Positions 51,570 through 63,333 are shown, counted from the first letter of the stretch. The stretch: DNA of 64,000 bases from Xylaria sp. FL1777 (GCA_022578965.1 MU400518.1:1-64000), one strand, 5' to 3'. Numbers and translations: made by a program. The notes: generated from the letters alone by a model not told the origin.

Positions 51570-53904
51570 TATATACGCTTAATTTTGCAAATAATACTAT
51601 AACTATTAATTAATTTATAAACAACTTAATAAGCTTTATAAATAAAAAATCTACTTTTAGCAGTATGCTATAATGCAAGTATACAAAAAAGTGCGGGCTG
51701 TAATTTATAATAAAAAGCAAAAATAAAACTAATGTAGTTATATTTAGCATATAAATTAAAATTAACATAGGTTTTAATAAATAGTTTTATAAAGCTAATA
51801 AAATAAATAATGCAAAAAATATAAAAATAGCATAAAATAAATATATAAAGTAATAACTTTAGCTTAAAACTTATAGCTAATATTATTAGTACTAAGCTTA
51901 CTACTTATTTTTTAAGTTAAAGTACTATAGCTTTTATAAAAAGGGTATATAAAACTTTAATTGCTATTTCTAGTTTTTTTTATTTATGTTTTAGTTTTTA
52001 TTTACTTAGATTTTTTAAATGGTTTGTTTTTAAGTAGTATTACTATTATAGCTAATATAACTATTAAATTTATTGTTTTTATTATTATTATTATTATTAT
52101 TACTTTTAAGCTAAAAGTAATTAAAAGTAATATAATTAAGTTATTTATAGTTATAGCAAGTAAAGTTTTTATAAAAGTTTAAATTTAAACTACTTTTATT
52201 GTTATTTTAAAGTTAATTTAAAAAAGTTCTAAAAATATAACAGTTTTTTAAAATATAAGTATTATTATTATTACTTTAGTTATTTATGTATTTTTAGTTT
52301 TAGTATTAGTTATAACTTCTAGTATTATTACTTTTATAATATTAGTTTTAGCTTTTGTAGTTATTATTGCTTTTATAAAATCTTGGGTTATTATTATTGC
52401 AGTTATTATTATAGTTATTGCTTTTATAATAGTAGTTCTAGTTATTAAAACTAGTATTGTTGTTTTTATAGTTAATATTAATGTATTAATTACTAGTTTA
52501 GTTTTGCTTAATATTTAAGGTTAATTTATTAATAGTTTAAACAACATTTAACTTTAGTTTTTTTTTACTGCAGTTTAAGCGTTATTCTTTAGTTATTAAT
52601 TTTTAGCATTATTATGTAACATTAATTATATTAGCTTGTATAATTAGCAAAAAGTTATAATAATTTATTAACTTTTGTTAAAATAGTACGCTTAATTTTT
52701 AATAATATAACAAAGCTTTTTTACTTTTGTTTTAGTAAACATTTTAAAGTTTAATGCTAGCAAAATATTAATTAAATAGCTTTAAGTTTTAATTAGCTTA
52801 TTAATTTGCTTGTTTTAATTGTATGCTTATATTAACTTATAAAAAAGTAAACTGCTTAAGCAAAGTTTTAATTTAGTTTAAAAACATTTTTTAGTTAGTT
52901 TTAAATTGTTTTTTTTCTAAGATTAATAACTTTTGTAATATTAATTAATAAGCATTTTTATAGTTTTAATTTATATTGTTATGCATGTATAAAATCTTGT
53001 TTTTATTGCAGCAGAATTTTTAATTAGCTCTTTTAAAAATAATTTAAAGTTTTTTTACTTACTTTAGCTAACATTAATAAATAAATTTTATGCTAAAAAA
53101 ATCATAGTTAAACTTTAATAATTAGCTAAAATTAGCATTTTTAAATAAATAGCATTAATAGTAATATAAGCAATTTTAATATAATTAATATTTAGGTTTT
53201 TTTTAATTATGCTTTTTATTAAAACTAAAGAATAAAAAGTTATTATTATTACTAAAATTTTTATGTTTTTGTTTTTAACTTAAATTGCAAAATTGTTTTT
53301 TAAAGTTTAAAAAGTTCTTTTATTTTTTTAAAAATGTTATTTTTTAGTTCTTTTGTTTACTTAATTATAAAGTAAAAATAATATAAGCTATTTTTGATTT
53401 TAAAGCAACTTATTTGCTTTTATTTTTTTGCTGCGTAATTTATTGCTTTAGCTTTTTAATTTTAGCTAAAAGCTATATAATCTATGTTTGCAATAGTTAA
53501 ATATTAGCACTTAAAGCACTAAGTAATTATTGTTTGCTTAAGCTTAGTTTTAAAAATAATTTATACTAAGTTTATTTTTAGTTTATTATTAAAGTTTATT
53601 TTAAAAAAAAGCTATTAAAAATAGCACTAGCTTATATAATTAGTTAATATTTAGCTATTTTGTAGTATAATAAAGTATTATAACTAACTTTATCTTAAGA
53701 AGCTTTAAAATTATTACAGAAAATATAAAGCATTAAAGGTTAAATATAATAGTTAATATATTTCTAGTTTTATAGTAAGTATTTAATAAAACTAAAGCTT
53801 GAAAAAAGGAAAAAACTCTTATAAAATAAATATAAAAAGAATATTTTATATATATATATAACTTATAATATGTGCTAAAGTACTTAAGTAGCTTAGTTAT
53901 AACA
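51570..53904 (-). mobile_element. Partial copy of the first gypsy family: 5' LTR plus gag half
   Basis: Aligns nearly end to end with 23510-25844, including the plus-strand low-complexity frame at 51961-52182 that mirrors 23901-24122. It ends in a full 193-bp LTR (53712-53904). Homology starts abruptly at about 51570 with GCTTAATTTTGCAAATAATA. On the minus strand it therefore retains the 5' LTR and gag and lacks all of pol and the 3' LTR. Differences from the complete copy are almost all transitions. It is inactive. Confidence 0.9.
53712..53904 (-). repeat. LTR of the truncated gypsy copy
   Basis: 193 bases from TATTACAG to TATAACA, gap-free against 17983-18175 and 25652-25844. Five bases after it read TAATT; the matching left duplication is lost because the element is truncated. 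Confidence 0.93.
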
Positions 53905-55630
53905 TAATTATTTAAAAACTATACTTTTTTTAGCATTATTTAATTATTAAGCAAAACTAAGTAATAATAGCTTGTTTATATAAGTAATAAAAGATAAAAA
54001 GCTTTATTATTATTATTACTAATAATTAATTAAACTAAAATAAAGTAGTAATGCTAATAGTGCTAAAAAAACCTTAAACTTTTAAATATTAATTATAATA
54101 TTAATAAAGTATTAACTTTATAAAGCTATTTAGCTAATTATATTTTTAAATTAAAAGCCTTTAATTATTAAAATAACCTTTATGCTAAATTTATTAATTA
54201 GCTATATATATTAGCTTACTTAAGCAATATATACTAAAAAGTTTATTAGTAATAAACTAATTATTATATACGTAAATATAACAATTATAATATATAGTTT
54301 ATTTTAAGAGTTAAAAGTCTTTATGCTAAATTAAAAACTTATTTTAATAACGCTTAAATTAGTGATCTTTAGTTATATAAAGCTATAATAGCTTTTATAA
54401 ATGCTAAAAAAGCTAGATATTTTTAATAGCAAAATTACTAGTTTTGCTATAATTTTGTTTATATAAAACTTAATATGTTTTTTAATTATATAGTTAAACT
54501 AAAGATTAGTTAATATGCTTTAAAAAAAGCGCTAAAAGAATATAAAGCTATAGTTTAAACTTATAAAAATAAAACACTATTAAATTAATATAGTAGTAAC
54601 TTTTAATACTAATAAGGTTTACTTTGTTATTATTTTTTTTTTAAGCGTTTAATAGTTATTAAAAAAGGTTTTAAACGTATTAACATATAAATATAACTTA
54701 ATAGCTAGCTATAACTTAATAATTTTAATTTTTATTAGTAGCTAAAAATTAACTTTACTTAATTTAATTTTTTATTGTTAATAAATAATTTTAAGGTTTA
54801 AAAAAAGCTTAAAAAGCTATATAATAAAAAAGCTATTATTAAGCCACGTTAGCTAACTAATTAATACGTATTTAACTTATATAAAATAGTTATTAAGTAT
54901 AACTATATTTTTTATTAGTTTAAAAGCGTATTAAAAAAAAGTGCTGCAAACTTTATAAAGCAAACTATATTATTACTATTATTATTATTAGTATTATAAA
55001 ATCCATTAAAAAAAAAGTAATATTAATAAATTTAAGCTTTTTAAATTAGCTAACTATTAGTAATATTATTAATAGCTTTTTTATAAGTAGTAAAAATAGC
55101 TTTATTTAGCTTATAGTATTAAAGATTATTATTAACACTATTATAACTAAAAAGCTAATAGCTTAAACTTAGCTATATATATATTAAATAAACTTTAAAA
55201 AAGCGTTATTTAAAACTAAAAAACAAGTAATATAAATAGCAAAACAAGTAGTTTTTTATTAAGTTTTACTACTAAATTACTTATTAAAGGAAAAATAAAG
55301 CCTGTTAATTTAGTAACTTTTATGCTAAGCATATTTATTAATAAATTTAATGCTATTTAGCTTTTATAAAATTTCTAAAGTTAAAAAATTAGCTAACTTA
55401 GCTGTTTTTTAAAAATAGTATATATATAATAAGCAACTTTAAAAATTTTATGCTTAAGTGCTTTTGCTAAACTTATAAATACCTTTGTTTTAATAGAATT
55501 TCTAGCTAACTTTAAGTATTAATAGATTATTTTTAAGCATTTTTGCACTATTTTAACATTTTTAACATTTTTAATATTAGCCTAACTGTTATTTTTATTA
55601 GTGTTTACACTATGTTTTACATTAACCTAT
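53905..55630. other. AT-rich segment, possibly a dead element, unidentified
   Basis: Stop-rich in all frames. I tried to read transposase or reverse-transcriptase motifs on the plus strand and found none that convinced me. Scattered runs such as ATTATTATTATTAGTATTATAAAATCC near 54975 are microsatellite-like. No gene is called. Confidence 0.5.
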
Positions 55631-55870
55631 TTAGTATAGGAAATTAGGGGGTGTAAAGACATTACGCAACATTTATTAAAATGGGTTTAGTTTACGGTCT
55701 AAAAATCAAAAACTACGGTTCTAAAATTAGAGGCGCTTAATCCTGATGCATTTTTTACTTGGCAAACTAATACTAAGCCGAAACAGAACCTGCTAAGCTG
55801 CTAGCGGTTTAGCACAAAATGATGACCTTTTTTAATTAGAAAAGTACTACTATATGTAGTAAATAGCGTG
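55631..55870. other. Less-mutated island in the AT-rich region
   Basis: About 240 bases with near-normal composition and intact words such as GGGGGTGTAAAGAC, ATGGGTTTAG, CCTGATGCA and AAGCCGAAACAGAACC, flanked by DNA of perhaps 10-15% GC on both sides. Frames are short and stopped. It may be unique sequence, or the end of a DNA transposon, that escaped the C-to-T process because it was short or single-copy. No inverted partner of the GGAAATTAGGGGG end was found. Confidence 0.6.
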
Positions 55871-58800
55871 CACTGTATTTAATTGTTTAGTATATTGCAA
55901 ACTTTTAGCTTTAACCTTTGTACTGTTTTTTATTTTAAGTGCTTTAAACTAGAATAGTTCTTGCGTTTATATTTTTTTAGCTATACTACCTTTTTATTAA
56001 TTATAACTTTTTTTACTTTTTTTAATACAAACTTGAAATTTTGGTTTAAAGCAACTATATTGATTTTTTTGCTTATGTTTTTATTTAAAAAATAACAAAC
56101 TATAATTTATTTACGTAGCAACTTTAAATCTGTTTAAAGTTATACTTAATTAATTAATTATTGTGTTTTATATATAGTTATATTTTTTTTGTATTTTTTT
56201 AACGCTTAGTTTTTATTGTATTGCATATTATAAATTTTTTAACTAAAATATTGTTTTTTTTATTATTGTTTTTTCTGCAATTACTTTGCTTGCTTATATA
56301 GTTTATTATATTAGCGTTTATACTACTTTTTATATTTAAATTAATTAATTTTTTTAATATTACTTTTATTGCTTTTAACTTTAAAAATAATTTTAATTAT
56401 AAAAGTAATAATTTAAATAAGAAATTTAATTTTGTATGTTAATAATAAGTTGTAATAAATATATAAAAGTATTAGTATTATAATTATAATTAAAGCTATA
56501 ATTTTTGTTAGTTTTTAAAAAAATAGCTTTTATTATAAATTATAACTAATAATTAATTAAAGCTATAAATATATAAAATAGTTAATATATTAAAAAACCT
56601 TAAAGTTTAATAGCGTTTTTAAAAAACTAATATTTAAATAAAATTTAAAAAAAATAATGCAAGTTATAATATTGCTAATATTTTTATATTTTAAAACAAG
56701 CTTTTTACTTTATTTAAATAACTAGCTTTTATTAAATTTAATTTTAAAGCATTTAAAGCTTTTAGTAAAAAGCTTTGCTAAGTTAAAAATGTTTATAATA
56801 TATAATAAATTAAAAGGTTATTTTGTTTTTTCTAGTTTTAAATTTAAAACGCATTTTTATGTTTTGCTGCTTTTTTTTTAGGTATTTTTATAAATTAGCA
56901 AACTAAACATAAATCTTATAACGTAACTAAAGCTAATATACTGTTTTTTTATATTACTAAAGCATATATAATTATAGCTTTATTATTAAATATATATGCA
57001 TTTTTAATAAGCAATTTTTTATAGTAATTTATTAGCATTTATTTTTATAGTAATAAAATATAAACTTAAATAATTAATACTTTTGCTTAATTTAAAATAT
57101 ATATTAGCTATAAGTTTGTTTTAAAATAGCTAAATAAAATAGCTAAACAAAGTTATATATATAGCAGCTAATTAATTAATATTTTAATACTTAAATTAAT
57201 AAATATATAGCTTAATTTAAAGCATATTACTTATAACTTAAATGCTATATTTATATATAATAATTTTAACTTTAAAAATAATGTTTAAAATTTTAACATA
57301 AGTTATAAAAATATTATGCAAAATTTAACTAATTGTTTTATAATTACTAGTTTAAATATGTTTAGCTTATTTATGCAGTTATAATAATATATTACTATTT
57401 TTTTTAAAAAAAAATAGCTTTTTTTTTATTTAATGCTAACTTTAGCTTATATAAATAAAATAACTAATTATTTATTAGTTTATGCTGTTTATTTTTTATT
57501 TAAATTATTATATTTAAAAAAGTTTGCTTTATTTTTAAATATTACATAACTATAAAATAACGTTAGTTATATTTTACAAACCTTTATTATTTATAAAAAC
57601 AAAAAAAAAATATTTAAAATATATTAAGTTTATAATACTTTATTTTATATTATTTTAAATTATTAAAATTATAATAAACAATTTGCAATAATACATAAAG
57701 ATTAAAAAACTATATTTTTTATTTAAGCTATAATAGTTGCTTAAATAAAAGCAAACAATATATATAACTATAAATAATAAATGTTTTTTATATTAGCTTT
57801 TTTTTATATTGCGCTAAATTTTATTTAACTAATTTTTTAAACTTTTTAAGATTTTTTTATAAAATATAACATATAATTTTTTAGCTGCAAATAATATATT
57901 AAAAAAAATAAGATTTAATATTATTAAGCTTTATTATTATTATATAATAGGTTTTATGCTTATATTTTAGCGTTTTTAATTTATAACTTAGTTAAATTTA
58001 GTATATTATTTTTTAATAAAGTTTAATTAAACTATATTTAAATAGCATTAAAAAGCATAAATTTTATATTATTTAAACAAAAAATTGCAGCTTTATAGTT
58101 TTAATAATTAAAATATATAAATTAAATAAAAAAATATACTTAAAACAAAAGCAAATTAATTAATATTAAGTTTTAAAGCTATTATTAATATATAAATATT
58201 ATAAAATATTTATTTATAATAATTATAGTAGTTTAGCTTAGCAATTATAAAGTGTTATATTAAATTATTTCTTATTTTTTTATTTTTTTTTATAAAAAAA
58301 AGTTTAATAACTATAAATTAAAAATGTTATATTTTGCTTAATTATTTTATTTTAATATTATAGAACTAAAACTTGCAATAAAAATATTATAGTTAAGCTT
58401 TATTTAATATATTATAGCTAAAAGTAAATAAAAAGCTATTAATTTAGCTTTAAAACATATTAATAATACTTTTATAATTAATATAAAAAATAATAAAAAC
58501 TTTACGCAAAATATTTTTATTATATTTAATTAATTAGCTATTATAAGCTTTTATACTACTTTAATTTATAGCAATATAAAATAGTTCTTTTAAACATATT
58601 AAAATAAGCAATATATTTTTTTTTTTATTAACTAAAATATTATTAAATATACTTACAAAATATATATTAATAATAATATTAAAAAATGTACTAATAGTTA
58701 TACTACATTATATAATCTTTTTAATACGTTAAATTTATTAATAAAAAAAAAACAATAATTTATTAATATTAAAATTAATAAATTTAATACTAAGGTTATT

Positions 58801-61787
58801 TAACTAACTAAAGTTTTAATATAATAAAACATATTAAGTTTAGCTAATAAAAATAAGCTATTTATTAAAAGTAATAAAAAATAATAGTTATATACTTTTA
58901 ATTATAAAAAAGCAAAAAAAAAAAAAAAAAAAACTAAAGAATTATAGCTAAATATAAATTAGCATAAAGTATTATATACGTTTTACTTTTTTTGCTTTTT
59001 TTTTAGCTTTTTAAAACTATTATTTGCTAGCGATTTTTTATTATGCTTTAGTAGTTTAAATTATATTAATAAATCTATAGCTAGCAATACATTTATATAT
59101 ATAAAAAAAATACTTAAAAGTAATATAATTATAATTAGTTTTATTAAAAATAATAAAACAAAAGTTATAGCTATTATTAAGCATAAAACTAATTAGTTTA
59201 ATTATATATTAAGCGTTTAATAAATATTTAACTGCTGTTTTATTTATATTTTTAGTATTAATTTTAAAGTTAAACAAAATATATTTTTAGTAATATTTTT
59301 AATTTATGCTTTATTTATAAAATGCTTAGCATGCTTATTAAAAATATGTTAATACATTATAAAAAGCTTAGCATATAAAACATAGCTATATTTTTTTTAT
59401 TTATTTTATTTAAATATTTTTATAGCATTATAAACTAAAAAAAATATAATATTTATATTAATTATTTTATTAAATATAGCAGTAATACATTATTAAACTT
59501 TTTTTAGCATAAAATATTTTATTATATTATTAATAATAAAGTTTAAATATTAATATAAGTTTATAAAGTGTTTTATGCAAAATTTTTAAAGCTTTTGCTA
59601 TAAAAACTAAAAAATAGTTTTTTTTTAAAGCATAAATTATTAATATATTTTTAGCAACAACTTTAATAGTTAATTAAAGTTATAATAATATAAGTTATAG
59701 TATATTTTTTATTATATATTTTTTTGCTTTTTAAAATTTTTATTATTTAGCTATTATAAAAACTATAAAGCATACTTTTTAAAGCATTTTATATTTATAA
59801 ACTTATATATATTTAATTAAACAGTTTGCAGTTTATTTTTAAACTTTAGTTTAGTTTTAGTTTATTTAGCAAGCTTAACTAGCTTAAATTATTTTAATTT
59901 AAAATTAACTATTAAATTATTTTTATTTTTAAGCTTATTAATTATAATTAATTAGTAGTTTAATAATATAAACTATATATAACTAAACATTAAGCTTTTT
60001 AATGTACTATTATTTATATTTATTATAAAACATAAATTATTTTAATTATTTTTTAGTAGCTTTTTTTTACGTTTTAGTTTAAAAAGCTTAACTTTTTGCG
60101 CTTTTAATAAATTAAAATACTAGTAAAAAGCAAAAAAAAATGCTATTTTTTATGTTATATTATTTTAAACAGCTTAGCTAAACTTTTGCAATAAATTTAA
60201 AAGGTTTTTAAAAGTAATAAAGCTAAACTAAATAATATATATTATATTATAAATATTTATTTTTATTTTAAAAGCTATAATAATAAGCATAATTTAATAA
60301 AAAAAGTTTAGCTTTATAAACTTGTTATATAATTACTATTAGTTATTAAAACATATATTTGCATTATATTTTTAAACAAAGTGCTTTATTTTAATTAAAA
60401 TAAACTTTAACTTTTAAAGCTATATTATTAAAAAATAACGTATAATAATAAGCTTTTTTTTGCTATTTATAAAAACAATAATTTTAAAAATTAAATATGC
60501 TATATTACGCTATATTTTATTAATTAAAAAACTTAATTGCTAGTAATTTTTTATAATAGTACTTTTTTTTATAAAATAAACAATAAAAAATATATTAAAC
60601 TAATTAACTAAAGTATAAATAAATTATAATTTTTTTAAATAAGTATTTTACTATTAAAATCTAGCTTTAAGTAATATAAACTTTTAAATATTTAAGCTTA
60701 ATATAATAATATAATTAAACTATAATATATTTTATAAAACTAACGCTTTTATATAGTATATATTAAAGTATGCAATTTAAAAATCTTTTTATTAATAAAC
60801 TATATAAAGCTTATTAATAGCTATAAATATAATTTTTTAGTTAAACAAAAAATTATAAAACAAATTAATAAAATATTTTTAAATAGCTTATTTAAGCTTA
60901 AAAATAACATATATAAAGCGTTTTAAAGCTAACTTAGCTTATATAGCATTATTTTATTAAATAGTAAAAATATATTTTTATAATTATTTATATAATATTA
61001 ATTAACTTTTATTATATTATTTATTATTAATAATAAACAAATATTAAAAATTTAAGCAATTAAATTAAACTAATTATATTTTAATTATTTTAATAAGCAT
61101 AACTACAAAATTATTATGCTTTATATAATAACTAAAACAGTTTATAACATAATGCTTTTTTTATAACTAGTTTAAGTTACTAATATAATATTATTATAAT
61201 AAAATACTATATACTAAATTAATTTAACTTGTTTAGCTTTAAGCTTAAGCTTATATAATTTATTAAATTAATAATAATTTAAAATAGCATTAATAATAGC
61301 TTATATAAAGTTATATTTTAATATATATTATTAGTTATATTTTAATTATAATAAAATATGCTATATAAAATACTAAATATAATTATTAAGTAAATGCTTT
61401 AATATTATATTATTAGCTAGTTTATTTAGTTTGCTAAGCTTTTTAATAAATTTTAAAAGTTTTAAAGCTATTAGTTTTTTTAAAAAATAACTATTAATTA
61501 AGCTAAAGCTAAAATTATTAAAAGTTTATAATTTTATAATAAAATAAAAAAATAATACTAATTAATAAATTAATAAATAAAGCTTAACTTTTAACTATTT
61601 AAGCTTAAAATACTATAATATAATAAAGTATTTTAATTATAAAATTAGCGCTAAATATAAATATTACTATAAAAAGCTTTAAGCAATATTATAATTATTA
61701 TTTTTAGGTTTTATTAGCAAATAGTTTATAAGTATAAGTAGTATATATACGTATATAAAGTAAACCTTAGCTTAAAAATCAACAAAA
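55871..61787. other. Most AT-rich part of the window, no gene recognised
   Basis: Nearly pure A/T with isolated GC dinucleotides; sample lines near 61 kb hold about five G or C per 60 bases. No tandem array, tRNA or confident transposon motif was seen. The segment ends abruptly near 61790, where ordinary genomic composition begins within about 50 bases. Confidence 0.7.
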
Positions 61788-61917
61788 GTGCCTTAGACTA
61801 GAATACATAAAACGCAGGCCATAGACCTACAAATACATCTGCACGAGCTCCCGAAAGGAGTGGGTTATAGCTTGCAGCGGGCGCAGCCCGCTGTTCTATG
61901 TTTCTAGTCTGAGGCAC
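61788..61917. mobile_element. 130-bp MITE-like inverted-repeat element at the isochore boundary
   Basis: The left end GTGCCTTAGACTAGAATACATA and the reverse complement of the right end (GTGCCTCAGACTAGAAACATA) match with two differences, and similarity continues for about 30 bases. Inside is a GC-rich perfect hairpin CAGCGGGC-GCA-GCCCGCTG (61875-61893) and a smaller CTCC/GGAG stem near 61850. There is no coding capacity. Size, terminal inverted repeats and secondary structure suggest a non-autonomous DNA transposon. No clear target duplication is visible, so this is not certain. Confidence 0.7.
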
Positions 61918-62076
61918 CTAAAATAAACGCATCCTGATTCTGACAGCTGCCAATTCCCAAGAGTAAATCATACTGGTATGAATAAGTCTGTCTGATTGCT
62001 TTGCGTACAGGAGATGTAGGGCACTAGGTATTGTCTCTCTACCTACATTCCTTTCCTTGATATGTATACGTACAGG

Positions 62077-62084
62077 TGACGTCA
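62077..62084. promoter_or_regulatory. TGACGTCA palindrome (CRE/ATF-type site)
   Basis: A perfect 8-base cAMP-response-element palindrome lies 134 bases before the kinase ATG. bZIP factors of the ATF/CREB group bind such sites in fungi. Function here is inferred only from sequence and position. Confidence 0.5.
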
Positions 62085-62093
62085 GTTGCCGAG

Positions 62094-62098
62094 CCAAT
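62094..62098 (+). promoter_or_regulatory. CCAAT box
   Basis: CCAAT on the coding strand about 120 bases before the start codon, a usual distance for the fungal CCAAT-binding (Hap) complex. It sits 10 bases after the TGACGTCA palindrome. Confidence 0.45.
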
Positions 62099-62168
62099 CT
62101 ATCAAGTTGACTGCTAGACTACCTATCCAGCTCATTGCGAAACGGCCACTCTCAAGGCAACATCGAGC

Positions 62169-62175
62169 TATAAAA
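62169..62175 (+). promoter_or_regulatory. TATA-like element TATAAAA
   Basis: TATAAAA about 43 bases before the chosen ATG of the kinase gene. In GC-normal DNA this is a credible core promoter element, though the short distance to the ATG would leave a very short leader. Confidence 0.4.
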
Positions 62176-62217
62176 GCGCTCGGGCGCAAGCGACATATAT
62201 TCGACACGTTGTTTACG

Positions 62218-63333
62218 ATGCGCTCGAAAGTCGATCCTGCGATCGTTGAGGCGTTGGGCCTTGACCCCAACACGGCTAAAATCACCTCGCATGGAGGGTC
62301 AGGTTTCGCGTCGACATTCAAGTTGAGCTCAAAAGTCAACGGTAAAGATGTAAACTATTTCGTGAAGACTGGCACAGGGGAAGACGCCGCATTAATGTTT
62401 CAAGGTGAGACTCATTGAAATTGAATCAGGTTTCCTTAGCGCAACATATTGCATTATGCGCACAGATATTTACTCATATGATAGGCGAGCACGAGTCCCT
62501 TAACGCGATATACGAGGTCGTGCCGGGCTTCTGTCCCAGATCGTACGCACATGGCGCCTTTCGGGATAGCCAAAATAAACATTTCATGGCTACCGACTTC
62601 CTGGACCTCAACTCGTCAGCTCCGGGCGGTTCAGGCAAGACGCTAGCCCAGAAACTGGCTCGCCTGCACACGACTCCTGCGCCGAAGCCCGAAGGCTTCG
62701 ACAAGCCCATGTATGGGTTTCCCGTAACAACATGCTGCGGCTCATCGCCTCAGGATAACAGCTGGAAGTCGTCGTGGGCCGGGTTTTACGCGAATAATCG
62801 ATTACGTACCATTATTAGTGACGGCATCAGGAATAACGGCGCTGATGTAGAGCTTTCGAAAGCCGTGGAAAAGACCGCCGACGTCATCGTCCCCCGACTA
62901 CTTGGCGACGACCACCTGAAGGGTGTGCAGCCTGTTATAGTCCACGGAGACTTATGGAGTGGGAATTACGGGCGCGGGCGAATCGCGGGCAAAGGGGGCG
63001 TGGAAGAGGTCGTCTTCGACCCTTCATGCGTCTATGGACACTCTGAATATGAGCTTGGCATAATGCGCATGTTTGGTGGCTTTGGATCTACCTTTTGGAA
63101 AGAATACGAGAGTCTGGTACCGAAGGCCGAGCCCAAAGAGGAATGGGAGGATCGCATTGCCCTTTATGAGTTGTACGTGCTTCTTAACCGACGCCTGCGA
63201 AAGTTTGATTGGCTTGTTCTGCTGACCTTTATGCTCTAGATATCATCATTTAAACCACTGGGCACTGTTCGGTGGGGGTTATAGGAGCGGAGCGATGTCA
63301 ATTATGAAGAAGCTGCATTCGAAGTATGGATAG
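62218..63333 (+). CDS. Fructosamine/ketosamine-3-kinase, three exons
   Basis: Exons 62218-62404, 62485-63172 and 63240-63333 join in frame to 322 residues. The family phosphorylates the sugar of glycated proteins or amino acids at O3, making the adduct unstable (deglycation), in the cytosol. It belongs to the aminoglycoside-phosphotransferase/protein-kinase-like fold. Visible marks: a nucleotide-loop segment SHGGSGFASTFKL near residue 23, a FVKTG strand carrying the ATP-binding Lys, the catalytic loop VIVHGDLWSGNYG, the metal-binding FDPSCVYGHSEYELG, then FGGF and a C-terminal GGGYRSGAMSIMKKL. Length matches fungal homologues. The ATG at 62218 (MRSKVDPAIVEALGL) is the first plausible start; the frame upstream has no ATG. 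Without splicing, the frame breaks at both introns. It is the first intact gene from the telomere, about 0.3 kb past the MITE. Confidence 0.93.
62405..62484 (+). other. Intron 1 of the fructosamine kinase gene (80 nt)
   Basis: Starts GTGAGA and ends ATATGATAG. Removing it joins ...MFQ-G to EHESLNAIYEVV with the Gly codon split G/GC, restoring the conserved frame. An in-frame TGA (GTGAGACTCATTGA) inside it confirms it is not coding. Confidence 0.9.
63173..63239 (+). other. Intron 2 of the fructosamine kinase gene (67 nt)
   Basis: Starts GTACGT and ends ATGCTCTAG, with a strong branch-point word GCTGAC at 63221-63226, 13 bases before the acceptor. Splicing yields YELYHHLNHWALFGGGY, the expected C-terminal family sequence. 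Reading through instead gives an unrelated tail ending at 63239. Confidence 0.92.

Noticed and set aside
2483..52182. Short open frames of 60-92 codons scattered through the AT-rich region (for example 2483-2713, 7484-7916, 11694-11927, 31821-32018, 43986-44264).
   Set aside because: All are Leu/Phe/Ile/Lys-rich low-complexity frames with no motif. Several lie antisense to dead gag or pol, or inside tandem or polypyrimidine arrays. None has a homologous-looking domain or normal codon use.
53905..55640. A pogo/Fot1-type DNA transposon between the truncated gypsy copy and the low-damage island.
   Set aside because: No DDE motif, helix-turn-helix or matching terminal inverted repeat could be read; only the G-rich right end looked suggestive.
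60950..61100. A possible YVDD-like reverse transcriptase word in a plus-strand frame.
   Set aside because: The surrounding residues fit neither Copia, gypsy nor LINE order convincingly. In DNA of ~10% GC such a word is easily produced by chance once mutations are mentally reversed.
1..61700. Mitochondrial DNA or a centromere as the explanation for the extreme AT content.
   Set aside because: The telomere at one end, nuclear gypsy elements with transition-only decay, and the abrupt join to spliced nuclear genes point to a RIP-affected subtelomere.
62086..62217. Extended N-terminus for the fructosamine kinase starting at 62086.
   Set aside because: The frame begins at TTG, not ATG, and crosses the CCAAT and TATA-like words. 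Family proteins start near MRSKVDP at 62218.
62082..62710. Minus-strand frames opposite the kinase (62082-62339, 62474-62710).
   Set aside because: They are shadows of the well-supported plus-strand exons, with no recognisable domain.
62415..63239. Treating the stretch as one uninterrupted gene from 62415 with the tail ...RRLRKFDWLVLLTFML.
   Set aside because: The first ~23 codons are intron 1 sequence and the last ~22 are intron 2. Splicing both restores the conserved start and the GGGYRSGAMSIMKKL end.
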